A stretch of DNA of 64,000 bases from Serendipita indica DSM 11827. Taxonomy: Eukaryota; Basidiomycota; Agaricomycetes; Sebacinales; Serendipitaceae. Where the stretch lies: NCBI GenBank assembly GCA_910890315.1, contig CAJVGD010000042.1, positions 124,001 through 188,000 of the forward strand. The letters are read 5' to 3'. A program made the position numbers and the translations under genes. Below are positions 22,622-33,786 of this stretch, piece by piece (position 1 is the first letter of the stretch; each line of letters opens with the position of its first letter). Below the pieces are notes generated by a model. That model had not been told where the DNA came from. It searched no databases and saw nothing but the letters and a program-made list of their open reading frames with translations.

Positions 22622-23267
22622 TTGCCAGGGAGGAGTGAGGGAGTAAGAAGTGCAAATTGTTTGTCCCAAACGAGTTGCGCGCTGTAGCTTTTCTTCTTTC
22701 CCTCGGTCGGAATCGGTTGCCGAGCTCCCTCGGAAGGCAAGAACAGCCGGGATACACCGCTTTACCAGGTTTTTTTCGGCATGATAATCGGTACCTTTGA
22801 GAGACCGTGAGCTGTATTCGGGTATATTTGGTTAAAGCAAGGCCGACCCATTATGAACCATGCGGACAGCTTGGGGCTTCTCCTCCATCATGACACTTTG
22901 GCCATCTAAGGCGTCCGTCTTCGGGGAGACACGCTAACGGACCGACTACCGCATCGGGGGATTTAGGGTGTATAGCCGAGGTCTGTCAGCAGCAGACTGT
23001 CAGCCGTTGTGCGCTCTATCTTAAGGTGTATTGTCCGACCAGAACTATGCATTGCCCAACCTACGTACCTCAAGGGCTACAGCATGTCACGGCGCGAGTG
23101 GTTGGTTTCATCTCCAAACATGATCCGACGTTGCACGATCTGCGATAGTAAACGACGCAGATGCCGAGGTTGTGGGTATAAGGGGGTTCATGGGCCGTTC
23201 GAATGACGAGAGCAATCGACTTCTGATACGCAATTGCTGATAGCGATACAACGACGCACGTTCTGCA
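22622..23267. other. Intergenic region between Rho-like genes 1 and 2
   Basis: About 650 bp. I see no supported gene; a few short open frames lack family similarity. It should contain the promoter of Rho-like gene 1. Confidence 0.4.
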
Positions 23268-24071
23268 TCATGAGATGATACAGCCATCTCTCTTTGTCTT
23301 TTGGTAGGACTGGAGTGACGTACGTGCAAGGACATTGGCTATATCCTCCATCCCGGCGAACGTCCTTGCACTGCACTCGAGATAACTCACGGCGTGCACT
23401 CGCTGCCCAATATATTGAACGTCTTCATGAGATATGAAGCTACTCGCATCCTCGTCAAGATCATTCCGGAGATCTGCTTTGGTTCCGACGAGCAGAATGC
23501 GCACAGTGGGGAGGTAGTATAGAATCTCTGGATACCACTGAAGTAAAGAAAGTTCCATGAGATGAAAAAAGGCCGAAGAAGAGGAACGAACCTTGTCAAC
23601 GGCATTTCTGAGCGAGAGTGGATCGTTTACGGCCACGCAGACGGCGACGACGTCTGTGCCAGGATATAGTAGCGTACGTAAGATTTGATTGTCTTCATAG
23701 GTCCATGCTTCTCTACATTCAACGAGCAAAGTCCTCCGTGGTGCTTGAGAAGTAGAAGTACTGGCGCGGGGTTCTGACTCGCCTGATGCATATGCTCAGT
23801 TATATAGAAAAAAGATTGGTCAAAACGTACCAACTGGCAATGTGTACACGGTAAATGCCTCCGACTCCAAGTCGACTTCCATAGGAGTCGCGGGGAAATT
23901 AAATGAACGAACCCACGTCTCCGAAACGGCAGCACGGCTAATGAGAGCTTCTATAAAATGCGTTTTACCCGTCCCAGGATCCCCAAAGACGACTAGCTGG
24001 CGCTTGGCAGCGGGTTCGCCGTCGGAAGCGACTTCATTACGGTTGCCAAATAGCGCGGAAAGATGTTTCAT
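23268..24071 (-). CDS. Atypical Rho-like small GTPase 2
   Basis: Tandem paralogue of the gene at 21751-22621. The likely start at 24071 gives MKHLSALFGNRNEVASDG. P-loop: VVFGDPGTGKTHFIEALISR. After an intron near 23780-23830, the switch II equivalent is CREAWTYEDNQILRTLLYPG, again without DxxG or Gln. NAVDK joins LQWYPEILYYLPTV across a second intron; G4 is LLVGTKADLRND and G5 is LECSARTF. It ends CIIS, a prenylation box. The shared CREPW/CREAW replacement shows the loss of the G3 motif came before the duplication. An upstream in-frame extension without ATG exists, so a further 5' exon cannot be excluded. Confidence 0.7.
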
Positions 24072-24555
24072 AGTGTGTTCTGGTATTATGTCGGGTCTCT
24101 TAGCTGACTTGGGGCATTTTCTAGCGTCGTGCCGAAGATGAAGCTGGGGGCAACTCGTCGTGTCGAAACTGCTCGTCCGAGGCCTCGTGAGCCTCCATGG
24201 CACGAGTGGTGCCAGGAACGTTCTACAATCCTCATTTACAGGTGAGAAATCAGATGCTCCAAGGAAAAACTGAGCATCAAATTGACTCGCTATGGACCAA
24301 CGTGGGGTGACTCAAGAGGGAAAGAGAGAAGGAGATGCGGGGTGAGGCTGAATTCAACCTTACGAGCCACATGAACACACAGTACTTGTTACCAGCTCAG
24401 AGTCTTCCCAGTTGAGCCATCATCTTGGGGATTCGATGCGGCGGACATGCCCCAGCGGGCCGAATACTCCATCGGGTGAATAAGAAGAGCAGTTAGTTGA
24501 GATGCGGGAGTGATTTGAGGTCATGTGTCTCCGGAAAGCTCGGGTGCTGTCAGCA
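24072..24555. other. Gap with no supported gene
   Basis: About 480 bp upstream of Rho-like gene 2 with stop codons in most frames; presumed promoter of that gene. Confidence 0.35.
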
Positions 24556-25646
24556 TCAGCCTCGTTTTGCATTGCCCGCGATCCAGAGGAAATGGCGGGT
24601 GTGTATTGGCGAGAGATATACGCAGGTGTTTGCTTCTAGATGGAGTCGTAGGCTGAACGAGGCGCTGTCATCGTGACGTTTGTTTTGATCGAAAGCCCGC
24701 ACGCTCGGAAGCGACCATTCTCCAGGAGGGAAGGATAACCCAATCCGTGTACCTGAAGGGCTGCAGGAAGTCAGGGATAGAGGTGTATCACGTACGAATG
24801 CAGTTGCGTGTCGCGCGAGTGGACGATAGTCAGTTGAGGATGTGGGGATCGAATGGGCGGGGACCAAAGAGGCAAGAGCCGTGAGAGCTCATACGAGGTT
24901 GCAAAGAGAGCACTGAAGAGATGATTGATGACATTTCGGAGAAAGGGTCTCATCGATGGCTCTGTCCACCGTCCTCTCGACCATGTCACGCTTTTTTTGG
25001 CATCAAAAGTGGGAGCCGACGCACATAACACTGCCAAGCGAGCGACAGTGAAGTTGATGGGGATACGGGATCGAGAAATGATGGAAAGAAGTGGCGGGAG
25101 CCTGCGAAGATTGGCTTGGAGAGGAAATTGCGAGGATCAGCCCGACGTACCCACAGGTCCCGAGGCAAGAGGTATGAGGGATAGATGGCTGAATTGAGCG
25201 GTTGTCGCGCTGATGGTGGCAAGTATTCGGCGGGCATCGGGCGTCCACGTTGCAGAGGGCGCGCACAATGTTACAGAAAGAAGGGACGGGTGAGAACACA
25301 GACGTACAGTCTGCACAAAGGAGGTTGATAATCCAGTAAGAGTAAAGGGAGGCTGAGGGAACTCAAAGTGGGCTGACAGATATTGACGGATTTGGGCTCT
25401 ATAGCGTCGAGGAGGGCGAGACGCGGTGGGGGAGCCGCTTCCGAAAAAGCCAGAGTTGGTCACAAGAGAAGTCGGAAAGTCGAGGCTGTACGGAATCTGT
25501 CGGTGTTGACGCGTTGGATGGACGAGTTGGAAGTGGATCCGACGTCGGAGCGAATGACGAGAGCGGGTCGCTGGCTAAACGACGCTGGGCCTGGTCGCTA
25601 GTGGATGAAACTTGTTCAAATGACCCAGTAGACCTGGATTTCATTA
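24556..25646 (-). CDS. Possible gene, uncharacterised (weak PPP4R2-like motif)
   Basis: Several open segments on the minus strand may be exons of one gene, but I could not join them with confidence. The first would start MKSRSTGSFEQVSSTSDQ at 25646. A later segment, RAQIRQYLSAHFEFPQPPFT near 25370, recalls the helix and PPFTIQRL motif of protein phosphatase 4 regulatory subunit 2, but the rest of that domain is not evident. The most downstream open segment contains GLSFPPGEWSLPSVRAF and FSLRLHLEANTCVYLSP and stops at 24556. Splice sites between segments are ambiguous. It could also be an unrelated fungus-specific protein or chance open frames in G+C-rich DNA. Confidence 0.25.
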
Positions 25647-26218
25647 TGGAGATGTTGGCGGTTGCTCCATTAGGCAAAGGCTCGTTTGACGGGAAACGAG
25701 CAAAGCGGTGCCCGCGGTGCTCGAGAGTTCATATGGGTTCGAGAACAGAAGCCCAGGAAGAGAGTTATTCTCGTTGATTTATGGCGGCTCCTCGGTGCTG
25801 ATGGTCAAAGGCAGATACTCGGTCTGGGGCTGAACTGGCTTCTCTGGCGAGCTGACCGTTCGTCATGCGGGCATTCTTCAGAAAAATTTACTTATCTTTG
25901 GCCGCCGTCTGACCGCTGTCGCTGCGCTTTCTGCAGTTTTCCCCTCCCATCGGAGTCTCCCCTCCTTGTCCTCCTCCTCCCCCTGTCTCTCTCCAATTAT
26001 TTCTTTTGTGCTTTTTCGTTGTTGCGTAGCTTGTCGCCAGATTTTTGCCTTGTCGCCTGCGCATCCAAGTCTACGTGCAGCGCTGCCACCGCCCGCGACT
26101 CGACCTCGTCTCCCCTCCCTCACCGTTTTAAGGCCAGCACTCACTGCCGTGAGCAGAAGAGCAAAGAATCTCACAAATCGGATACACTTTTGTCAAACTA
26201 TCGAACAATATCTGCCAA
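25647..26218. other. Promoter region of PRE7
   Basis: About 570 bp upstream of the proteasome gene. The last 280 bp are very pyrimidine-rich (CTCC and TTCTT runs from about 25930), typical of a fungal 5' leader. An open frame across this stretch has no recognisable similarity and is not called as a gene. Confidence 0.4.
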
Positions 26219-29174
26219 ATGTCTGCGCAAGAACGCCGTTTCAATCCGTACACGGAGAACGGAGGCACCATCCTCGCCATCGCCGGTCAGGACTTTACAG
26301 TCATCGCTGGAGACACAAGGCAGAGTGAAGGTTACAACATCCAGACAAGATATGCGCCAAAGGTCTTTCGATTGTGAGCACGCTCGTCGTTTGATCCTAC
26401 GATTCCCTGCAACTCGCTCATGCAGCGAGAATATACTCTTCTGCATGACTCGAGCGATTCCGAATATCCCATCTCGCTTGGCTTGCCAGTGGCAGAAAAC
26501 GCGCGTCGTACTCGTCCTGACGCGTCCCCCCCTCGCCATCTGTCTACGTGGCTCCGCTTCTGATTATCAATTTATCAACTAAAAGCTAACTACTGCACTG
26601 GTACAGAACAGACAAGGCTGTTTTGGCCGTCAATGGCTTCGCCGCTGATGGCAATATGTTCGTCCAAAAGGTCCAACAGCGCCTAGAGGTCAGTCTTACG
26701 TACACGTGTGTACCTCTCTGACATTCCTCTCCCTCAGTGGTACCAACATGCCCATAACAAGGAGATGCCTCTACGAGCCATTGCCCGTCTGATTCAGACC
26801 ATGCTCTACGCAAAGCGCTTCTTCCCTTATTATGTATACAACATTCTCGGCGGCATTGAAGACGATGGTGAGCCCCTTTCTATACATAACGTGCTCTGTC
26901 CTCCTCGCATCCTGTTCCTCGCGCGCTCCTGTCCTCCCTCGTGGTCATCACTCCGAAACAACGGCTCCAGCATTCGTCTTGCCTCGTCAGAAACAGCCGT
27001 TCCATTTCACCGATTCACCACCCCTCGGCGCATCATCGGACACAAACCTTGTCCGTGCTTCTTCTATGCCGTTGCCGCAATTCATGTTCCATCACACGCA
27101 CAAAGCGTCTTCACGCGGGCCCTCTACTCCACGGCAACAACAGGGGTCCCCAATCTCTTCATATGATCCACATTCACAAACCTTCGCGCACCGCCAACCA
27201 CCTTAATACCCAATTCTCACCCCATCTCCTGGTGCCTACGCACCTTCGACCCTGATTGTTCGACCTTCGATCACAAGTGCAAAACCTTGTGCGGCTCCCT
27301 CGTCGCGCGGCTATTCCATGATTGTCGAGAGGACGCCCCCTCGAACACGCCCCCTTCCCTGCAGGAGCTTACTGCCTCTATTTCCAATACTCCCTCATTC
27401 TCATCTATTAATCATTTACGACACGGACACTAGCTGACCAAAAAATTTCCCTTTCGACTCATTGGTTGATGATCCACGCGGGACGCTCTTATCGCGGGTG
27501 ATATGCACAGGCTCTGGCGCAGTGTATTCGTTTGATCCAGTAGGCTCGTACGAGCGCGAGGCCTGTCGAGCGGCAGGTGCTGCGCAAAGTCTAGTTCAAC
27601 CTTTCCTGGACAACCAGGTACGTCTGAGTAAGACACTCGGAAGAATCTCACTCGCCTCCCTGTAGATTTATTTCAAGAATCAATTACCTCCGTCGGGTGG
27701 TGCCCATCCCAAGCACCTCCCACTGAAAGAGGTTTTGAGTCTTGTCATCGACAGCTTTACAGGTGCGACAGAAAGGCACATAGAGGTCAGTTGAGGATTA
27801 TTCAGTCTCTTTCTTTTGCTTCGTAAACCCTTCCCACCATTTATTCCGTTCCATTCAATTCTTCCCTTTCATCTTTTCGATGGGCGGCTCGTGCGCATGA
27901 CTAGTCAAAGCCAGCCATTATCCAGCGGGTCTACCTCCATTGCCACGGTTGCAGCGTGTTCCACAGAACCAGAAACTCGCTGGAGCTTCCCAGGGCCATC
28001 ACGAAATTGCCCGTTTACTCTCACTTGCAACACACATGTCGCCCTTCCTCGACGATCTCGTCGCATTGCCTTCAACTCTATTCAACTTTCGAGGCCCTCC
28101 TGTGGGTTAGTGTGGCGGCAGCAAGGTTCTATTTGACCTCCCACTCTTGGGTATGACAGGACTGATGACGAGAGATACCTTCGCTCCGCCGTCCTCATTT
28201 CCTCGATCGGTACCCTTCGTGTATCTAGGTCGGTTATGCGGTGCCCGTCTGCCCGAGACCCCTCGCTCTCGCGCTCGCACCTGACCGAGCAGATTACGTG
28301 GGCCCCTGGTCCTCACCTGACTCCTGCACTTCAAGACGCGCGTCCTCCCTTTACCTCACTACGAGCGCAGCGTCCGACAATATACCTTCGACTTCTCCCT
28401 CGCCGCTGCATCGTCATTTCGGGGACACCCACGACTAGAATTGCCCATGATGTACACATGTCATCATTCTCCGCGATCTTCGGCGTAACGCAAAGGTCAT
28501 GAGTCTGGCACTAGCGCGTCCGACGCCAGGAAGCCAGCACCTCTACTGTGCTGAACCAGCCTAGCTGGCCGTGCGATTATGCCACGCGTTGGTGGAAATG
28601 GAGAAAATGTACTCTTGCTGATTGGTGGCGAATCGGCGAGTTTGGCGCGGGAGCGACGGTCGAATCGGAGGAGATGCTCGGAGAGGAAGGTACCGACCTC
28701 GTGGCGAAATGCCCTGCTGTCCATTGTGCTATAATGGAGCATTGAGTACCGACTGAATTCACCGCGCGCGCATACGCACTGGCGCAGAGGCTGGACCAAA
28801 CCTCGTGCTTGATGGGTCGGCGCTCCACTATCTCCCCGTGCTATCATCGTACGAGAACCTGCATCCGCCTGAATCGGGATCGCCATCATCGTCGATGGTC
28901 TTGTTCCTCTCTCACAGCCCATGCCACCTTACATCTATGGGCCCCCTTCTTCGTTATCGCTCTCGCCCGTATGAATCGGTTGATGAAACATTTACTGATC
29001 ATTTTTATTTCACAGGTTGGTGATGGTCTCGAAATTTACATTGTCACTGCGTCCAAGCGACCAAACGCCGATCTCGAGGCGATTGCAAACCTCAAGCAAG
29101 TGCCAGGTGGCTTTATCGGGGGCGAGGATGGAGAGAAAATATATGTCGTCCGGAGGGAGCTGAAGAAAGACTAG
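26219..29174 (+). CDS. PRE7: 20S proteasome subunit beta-6 (PRE7/PSMB1 type)
   Basis: A non-catalytic beta subunit of the 20S core particle. Proposed exons: 26219-26373, 26607-26688, 26738-26867, 27511-27617, 27666-27785 and 29016-29174, totalling 753 nt and 250 aa in frame. The protein starts [20 protein letters not shown] and continues [20 protein letters not shown]. Exon 2 has [20 protein letters not shown], exon 3 [20 protein letters not shown], exon 4 [20 protein letters not shown], exon 5 [11 protein letters not shown] and exon 6 [14 protein letters not shown]. All match yeast Pre7 closely in order. Introns are 233, 49, 643, 48 and 1230 nt; the two long ones are exceptional for this window, though every boundary is canonical. 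Confidence 0.93.
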
Positions 29175-29651
29175 ACGGCTCCCTCTGACCTACGGGACGC
29201 ACGGTGTCTCATAACGACGTGTTCAGAGGCTGTTCGAGACGAATGCATAGAGGAGTCGAGAGTAGGGGGACGACGAGGAGTGCGCCCTTTTTCCCCGTGC
29301 TGTATCATCATCCACCACCCATCCACTCAATCCACATGATTACTTCCCACCTTTTTTGTCATGCGCCTTTTTACCCTCACTATATGCGTGCGTTGTCGTC
29401 GATGAGTCTTGATGGTTGCTTTGGCTCGAGGTGAGAAGAGGCAGCTGTGTTCATTGAGGCCGGCTCGCTCGATTCGACCTGTTCCACCTATGTAGTTGTA
29501 GACATTTGATTGAAATCTGTGTTCTGAGGCGTCGTCGTCCACATGAATGTCCGCCGTTGAGTCGGAAAGGTGATGAGATTTGATCCGCGCGCGACCTCTG
29601 TGGACCACTGGATGCCTTGCTCTCTGTGATGCTTGACAGAAAACTCGGGCA
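29175..29651. other. Gap between PRE7 and Rho-like gene 3
   Basis: About 480 bp between convergent gene ends. No gene seen; it must hold both 3' untranslated regions and terminators. Confidence 0.4.
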
Positions 29652-30487
29652 TCATGTCATGATACATGTGTCGTCGCCTTTGTCCCGAGTCGGAGGCTCG
29701 ACAGATAATGAGAGAAAGGCCAACGTTTGTAGTGTCTCGTCGACGCCCTTGCCTGTCAACGCGCTGCATTCGATGTATCCCTGAGCACCGATCCGTCGGG
29801 CCATTGTAATCGCCTCGTCAATGGAGACGTCGTTTTGCTGCCGTTCTCTCTTTTGGCTTTCGGGAGGACCAGTTTGTGAGTCGGTGGATGGCGGAAGATG
29901 CCGCAAGTCGCCTTTACAACCTACTATCACGATAGGCGGCGGTGTTTCAAAGTGAAAGAGAACTTCCGGGAGCCACTATCCTCTTTATGAGAGGTGGAAA
30001 GTCTAATGGCACAAAGGAGAACGTACGCGATCTGCGAGGGCACTCAAAGTGCTTCTTTTGTCAATTGAAAAGCACATGACGATCAATTCTGCACCCGGAT
30101 AGCCCAATGGTCGCAAGCGGTCGTCTTCTGGACGCGCAGAGGTATCCCAAGGTGCGACGATAACATACGGCAGTGACTATCGATTATGAGTCATACTAGA
30201 GATATTATGGCACAAGAACCCACCATGGACTTGGGATACTTTACCGTTTCATTCTGGACCCCTCGAATGTTCCAAAATAGAGTCGATAAACTGGGAGCGA
30301 CGTTGATTGTGCAGTCGTGATGGATTGTGAATAGACGTCCAGCAGCTATCGTGGCCTGTGCGTCGACGTATGCAAACGCATGGATCAAACTCGTCTTGCC
30401 CACCGCCCTCTCACCGAGGAAGAGGAGTTTGCGGACCTTTCGCAGACTGTCTCGTGATCTAGATTTGGATTTGTCCTTGGGAAACAT
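29652..30487 (-). CDS. Atypical Rho-like small GTPase 3
   Basis: A third Rho-type GTPase, more distant from copies 1 and 2. The start at 30487 gives MFPKDKSKSRSRDSLRKVRK, then the P-loop LFLGERAVGKTSLIHAFAYV. Exon 2 has VIVAPWDTSARPEDDRLRPL and GYPGAELIVMCFSID; the usual WDTAGQED is changed to WDTSARPED, so Asp is kept while the G3 Gly and catalytic Gln are not. The third exon begins WLPEVLFHFETPPPIVIVGC; the G4 motif is CKGD rather than T/NKxD, G5 is IECSALTG, and an insertion of about 20 residues rich in Gln, Arg and Ser follows the G4 motif. The C-terminus CIMT is a possible prenylation box. Two introns. It may be GTP-locked or nucleotide-indifferent (inference). Confidence 0.7.
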
Positions 30488-30837
30488 GCTGGGTCTTCAA
30501 TCTTTGAATTCTCGTTTGCCGCCTCTCGACAGCCGCCGAGGCCAACTTGGAGCCGATTTCATCCAGCTTTCTCTTTCTCTGCTACAATTCAACGACCAAC
30601 ACGCGGAGAATACTAGAGGCTCTCTGTTTACTTGATATATCAGCCTCCCTTCCTGTAACAACATCCCGACGACTCGAAGCCGACGCGACAAAGAGCGGAC
30701 GTTTTAAATCAAGCAATATTACAGTACAGGAGTACCTTGGGGTATCTCCTCGATATTTATGACTAAAGTCCGCTTGAATACGGTAAGCCCGTCTGGATGT
30801 AATCCTGGTCTTCGCTCTAATTTGAGGAAGAAACGCG

Positions 30838-32085
30838 ATGTTACCTGTCGAATTGCTGGAGCGCATATTGCTCTACGCGGTTACTACAAACCAAGGAGTG
30901 GTGAATACTAGAAGAGTTCACCAGTTGGCCCTTGTCTCGAAAACCTGGCGTATCCTTGTCTTGCGGCACCCCGGTTTCTGGACCTCAATCACCGTCTCCA
31001 TCTACACCTCTTATCAATCTCACAAGCAACTGGATCTCCTAGAGGACAGGCTAAAGCGCTCACGCTCGCTTCTTCTTGACGTCGTATGGGAAATTTCAAG
31101 CGACTGCGAACAATTGATACCGGATATTGTCTCTCGTTTTGCATCGTATGGGGGGTTTGTTCGCTGGAGGACGCTTGTAACGCGCGACTGGCCTTCCCTT
31201 ACTCTGGACGATATCGCAGAGTTGGGTCCGCTGCACAATCTCACAGAGTTGACGTTGAAGACGCAGATCTCACAGCGATTCTTCGACCATATTCTCTGCA
31301 CCGCGACTCAGCTGCGCAAACTCGACGTTAACGGGGGCGGCAGAGATCTAAGCCTCCAATATTCGCAACTGTTCCCGCGTATTACACATTTCACTGGACC
31401 GCTTCACCCGCCCAACTGGCATGCCCAAAAGTTTCACAACCTTCGTCATCTAGAGGTCACTCACCCAACGGACGGCTTGACTCCGGATGTGCTCGAAGGT
31501 CTTCACTCCCTCATCCTACGCGGAACCTGTGTGGTCGATCGTGCGGGGCGAAATGCACCAAACCTTCGAGAATTGACCCTCGAAGGATACGCGCGCCGAG
31601 CTATCCAGGTCATCCGCGCTCCCAACCTCGAATGTATCACACTGCGTAGTGTGTACGAACTTTCTCACATCATGCAAGGTCTCAAGGACATCTTGGGGAA
31701 CAGCCCGCGTCTTCGTCGCCTCTGTCTGAGGACACCGGTCGAGTTGGGGGACCTGCGCTCTCTCAGAGGACACGTTGGAGACAACATTGAAGAGGTGTCG
31801 ATATGCATGGATCTACGGTCCTCAGCTACCTATGGAGACATTGCGTCGGCGTTTGTGGAGAGGTTCCCGTGGTCGAGAAATCCAGCAGAAGATGGAGATG
31901 GCGAGGTTCTCTTCCCCCGTTTGAAGAGTTTGGAGATTTTTGCGGCATACTCGGGTGCAATTTCTGACATTTATTGTGGCCTTGCGAAAAGATTGCTGCA
32001 AGGGAGGGTCGGAACGCAACTAGAGTTTGTTTCCTGCAGAGTGGATGGCGAAAGGGTCTTTATTGCCTCTAAGAGGGATCTTTAG
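30838..32085 (+). CDS. F-box protein
   Basis: Intronless, 415 aa, starting directly with the F-box: MLPVELLERILLYAV, followed by ALVSKTWRILVLRHPGFWTS. The rest is a leucine-rich-repeat-like region (LHNLTELTLKTQ, APNLECITLRSVYE, SPRLRRLCLRT). Presumed SCF substrate adaptor. It is first of a run of five F-box genes reaching to 40382; the next starts about 100 bp downstream on the same strand. Confidence 0.75.
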   Translation: MLPVELLERILLYAVTTNQGVVNTRRVHQLALVSKTWRILVLRHPGFWTSITVSIYTSYQSHKQLDLLEDRLKRSRSLLLDVVWEISSDCEQLIPDIVSRFASYGGFVRWRTLVTRDWPSLTLDDIAELGPLHNLTELTLKTQISQRFFDHILCTATQLRKLDVNGGGRDLSLQYSQLFPRITHFTGPLHPPNWHAQKFHNLRHLEVTHPTDGLTPDVLEGLHSLILRGTCVVDRAGRNAPNLRELTLEGYARRAIQVIRAPNLECITLRSVYELSHIMQGLKDILGNSPRLRRLCLRTPVELGDLRSLRGHVGDNIEEVSICMDLRSSATYGDIASAFVERFPWSRNPAEDGDGEVLFPRLKSLEIFAAYSGAISDIYCGLAKRLLQGRVGTQLEFVSCRVDGERVFIASKRDL

Positions 32086-32189
32086 GTATCTTACGAATAA
32101 GTTTACGTTTCATCTCGGTCCAATGCTTAGGAAGTTGGACATCCACCACGATCGCTGTTGACAAGCCAAAGTGAGAAACCGCGTATATT

Positions 32190-33600
32190 ATGAGCGCTAG
32201 AGGTAACTCGATAGTTGGAGGGCAGGTAATTGCCGTCACTTGTATTGTTGCGTCAGATATTCACATCCCTCCCTCAGAATCCTTTTGATAAACTACCACT
32301 CGAGCTTCTTGAACTCATACTCGCTTATAAAGAGGCACAGTATCTAGAGTGTTGGAAGATAGCGGCCGTTTGCTCGCGCTGGCGCCGCACTGTCTTCTCC
32401 ATCTCCTCGCTGTGGACAGGCATCTGGATTTCTCGACGAATGTCCAAACCAGACGCGTTCAGGAGAATGATTTGTAGAATTAATGGATCACTCGATCACG
32501 CTAGTACTCAGCTCTTGGACGTCTACTGGGGGAGTAGCTTCCATGGCAAAGAGGCGGCTACTTTGGGACGTTTATTGGCTCTTCGCGCTCCATTCTCGCG
32601 CTGGAGAAGTTTGCGTTTACAAACGCCTGTCACCCTCTCACCTGGTGCCCTTTTTCATGCACCTTCGATGCAAGGATTTACCGCCCTGGAGAGCCTGTCT
32701 ATGGGAGGTGCACAGACGTGTCCCGAAATGTTGCATATCATTGGCCAGACCGCGACAGCACGACTGGTAGAGTTAGACATTCAGGGAAGTTATATATCTC
32801 CGGCCGAGTTCCTCCGACATGGAGGTGAATCGATCCTCAAGTTTGTTCGGACGATGAAGATAGACAATCAATTTTCCAATCATTCATCGTTTGGACGTCA
32901 TATATTTCCTCCCAACGTGACGAATCTCCATACTTTTGCCATTCCGCTAATCCCTCTACCGCATATTCGACACCTTATCGCAAAAGGAACGCCACTCCTC
33001 CATCTACAAAAGTCGAGCTTCCCCAGTCTTATCACCCTCGACATCTCTTTTGCATCCGCGGCGGATAAATTTGGCGACTCTATCCTCTTCCCTTCGTTAA
33101 CTTATTTGGTCTACCGTGGGCCTTCATTCAGTCAACTCCCTCTCATTCACGCCCCCGCCTTGGTATCCTTACAGTTGCGCGGTAATCATATTTGGAAGGC
33201 ATCTGCTGAGGATATGCTCGTTCACGCTTTCCAGAAGAACCTACAATATAATCTTACACCCAGTTCCCTCACGATAGACGTACATGTTCGCAAAAGCACC
33301 ATGATCATAATGATTAGCAGGCATATTGAACGCCTCCGTGATCTCTGCGTAACCTTGCCAAGCGAGGAAATCGCGCAACACGTAGTGGAACACTTGCTCA
33401 AGGCGTCGCAAGACACATATGGATCAATCATTTATGCGATACTCTCAAAGCTCACCTTGAAGTTGCTCTGGGTCACCAACGACCACCCAAAGTGGCGAGC
33501 CCTCGCACGAAAATTAGTGGATTCACCCAATTTCTCATCTATGGAAACCGTCTTTATTGAATGGAAGGATGGCTCTAGTTTGCTCGAGAGACGCACCTGA
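32190..33600 (+). CDS. F-box protein
   Basis: The long open frame lacks an ATG before the F-box, so I infer a short first exon: ATG at 32190 (MSARGNSIVGGQ) to 32225, an intron 32226-32277 (52 nt, GTAATT to CTCAG), then 32278-33600, in phase. The F-box is KLPLELLELILAYKE with AVCSRWRRTVFSISSLWTGI. The remainder has LRR-like strands (HAPALVSLQLRGN) and ends MVTVF-type segment METVFIEWKDGSSLLERR, resembling the end of other F-box genes here. About 452 aa. Presumed SCF adaptor, target unknown. Confidence 0.72.
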
Positions 33601-33786
33601 AATTTCTGCGGAGTTTGAATCATATGGCACATCAAAGTATACAAGGCGACAATCTCGCTCCTATATGGAATATTCTTGTTTCAGACACACTGCAGGGCAT
33701 ATCGAGACGGAGCCTAGATATTAGTTCCCCTTAAACGAACTGTACTCGAGATGTTCGTATATACTAGACATGTCTTCTGAAGAGGA

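Noticed and set aside
27786-29015. Open frames on both strands inside the long PRE7 intron, considered as nested genes
   Set aside because: None has a recognisable motif or a plausible start with neighbouring splice sites, so I describe the interval as intron only.
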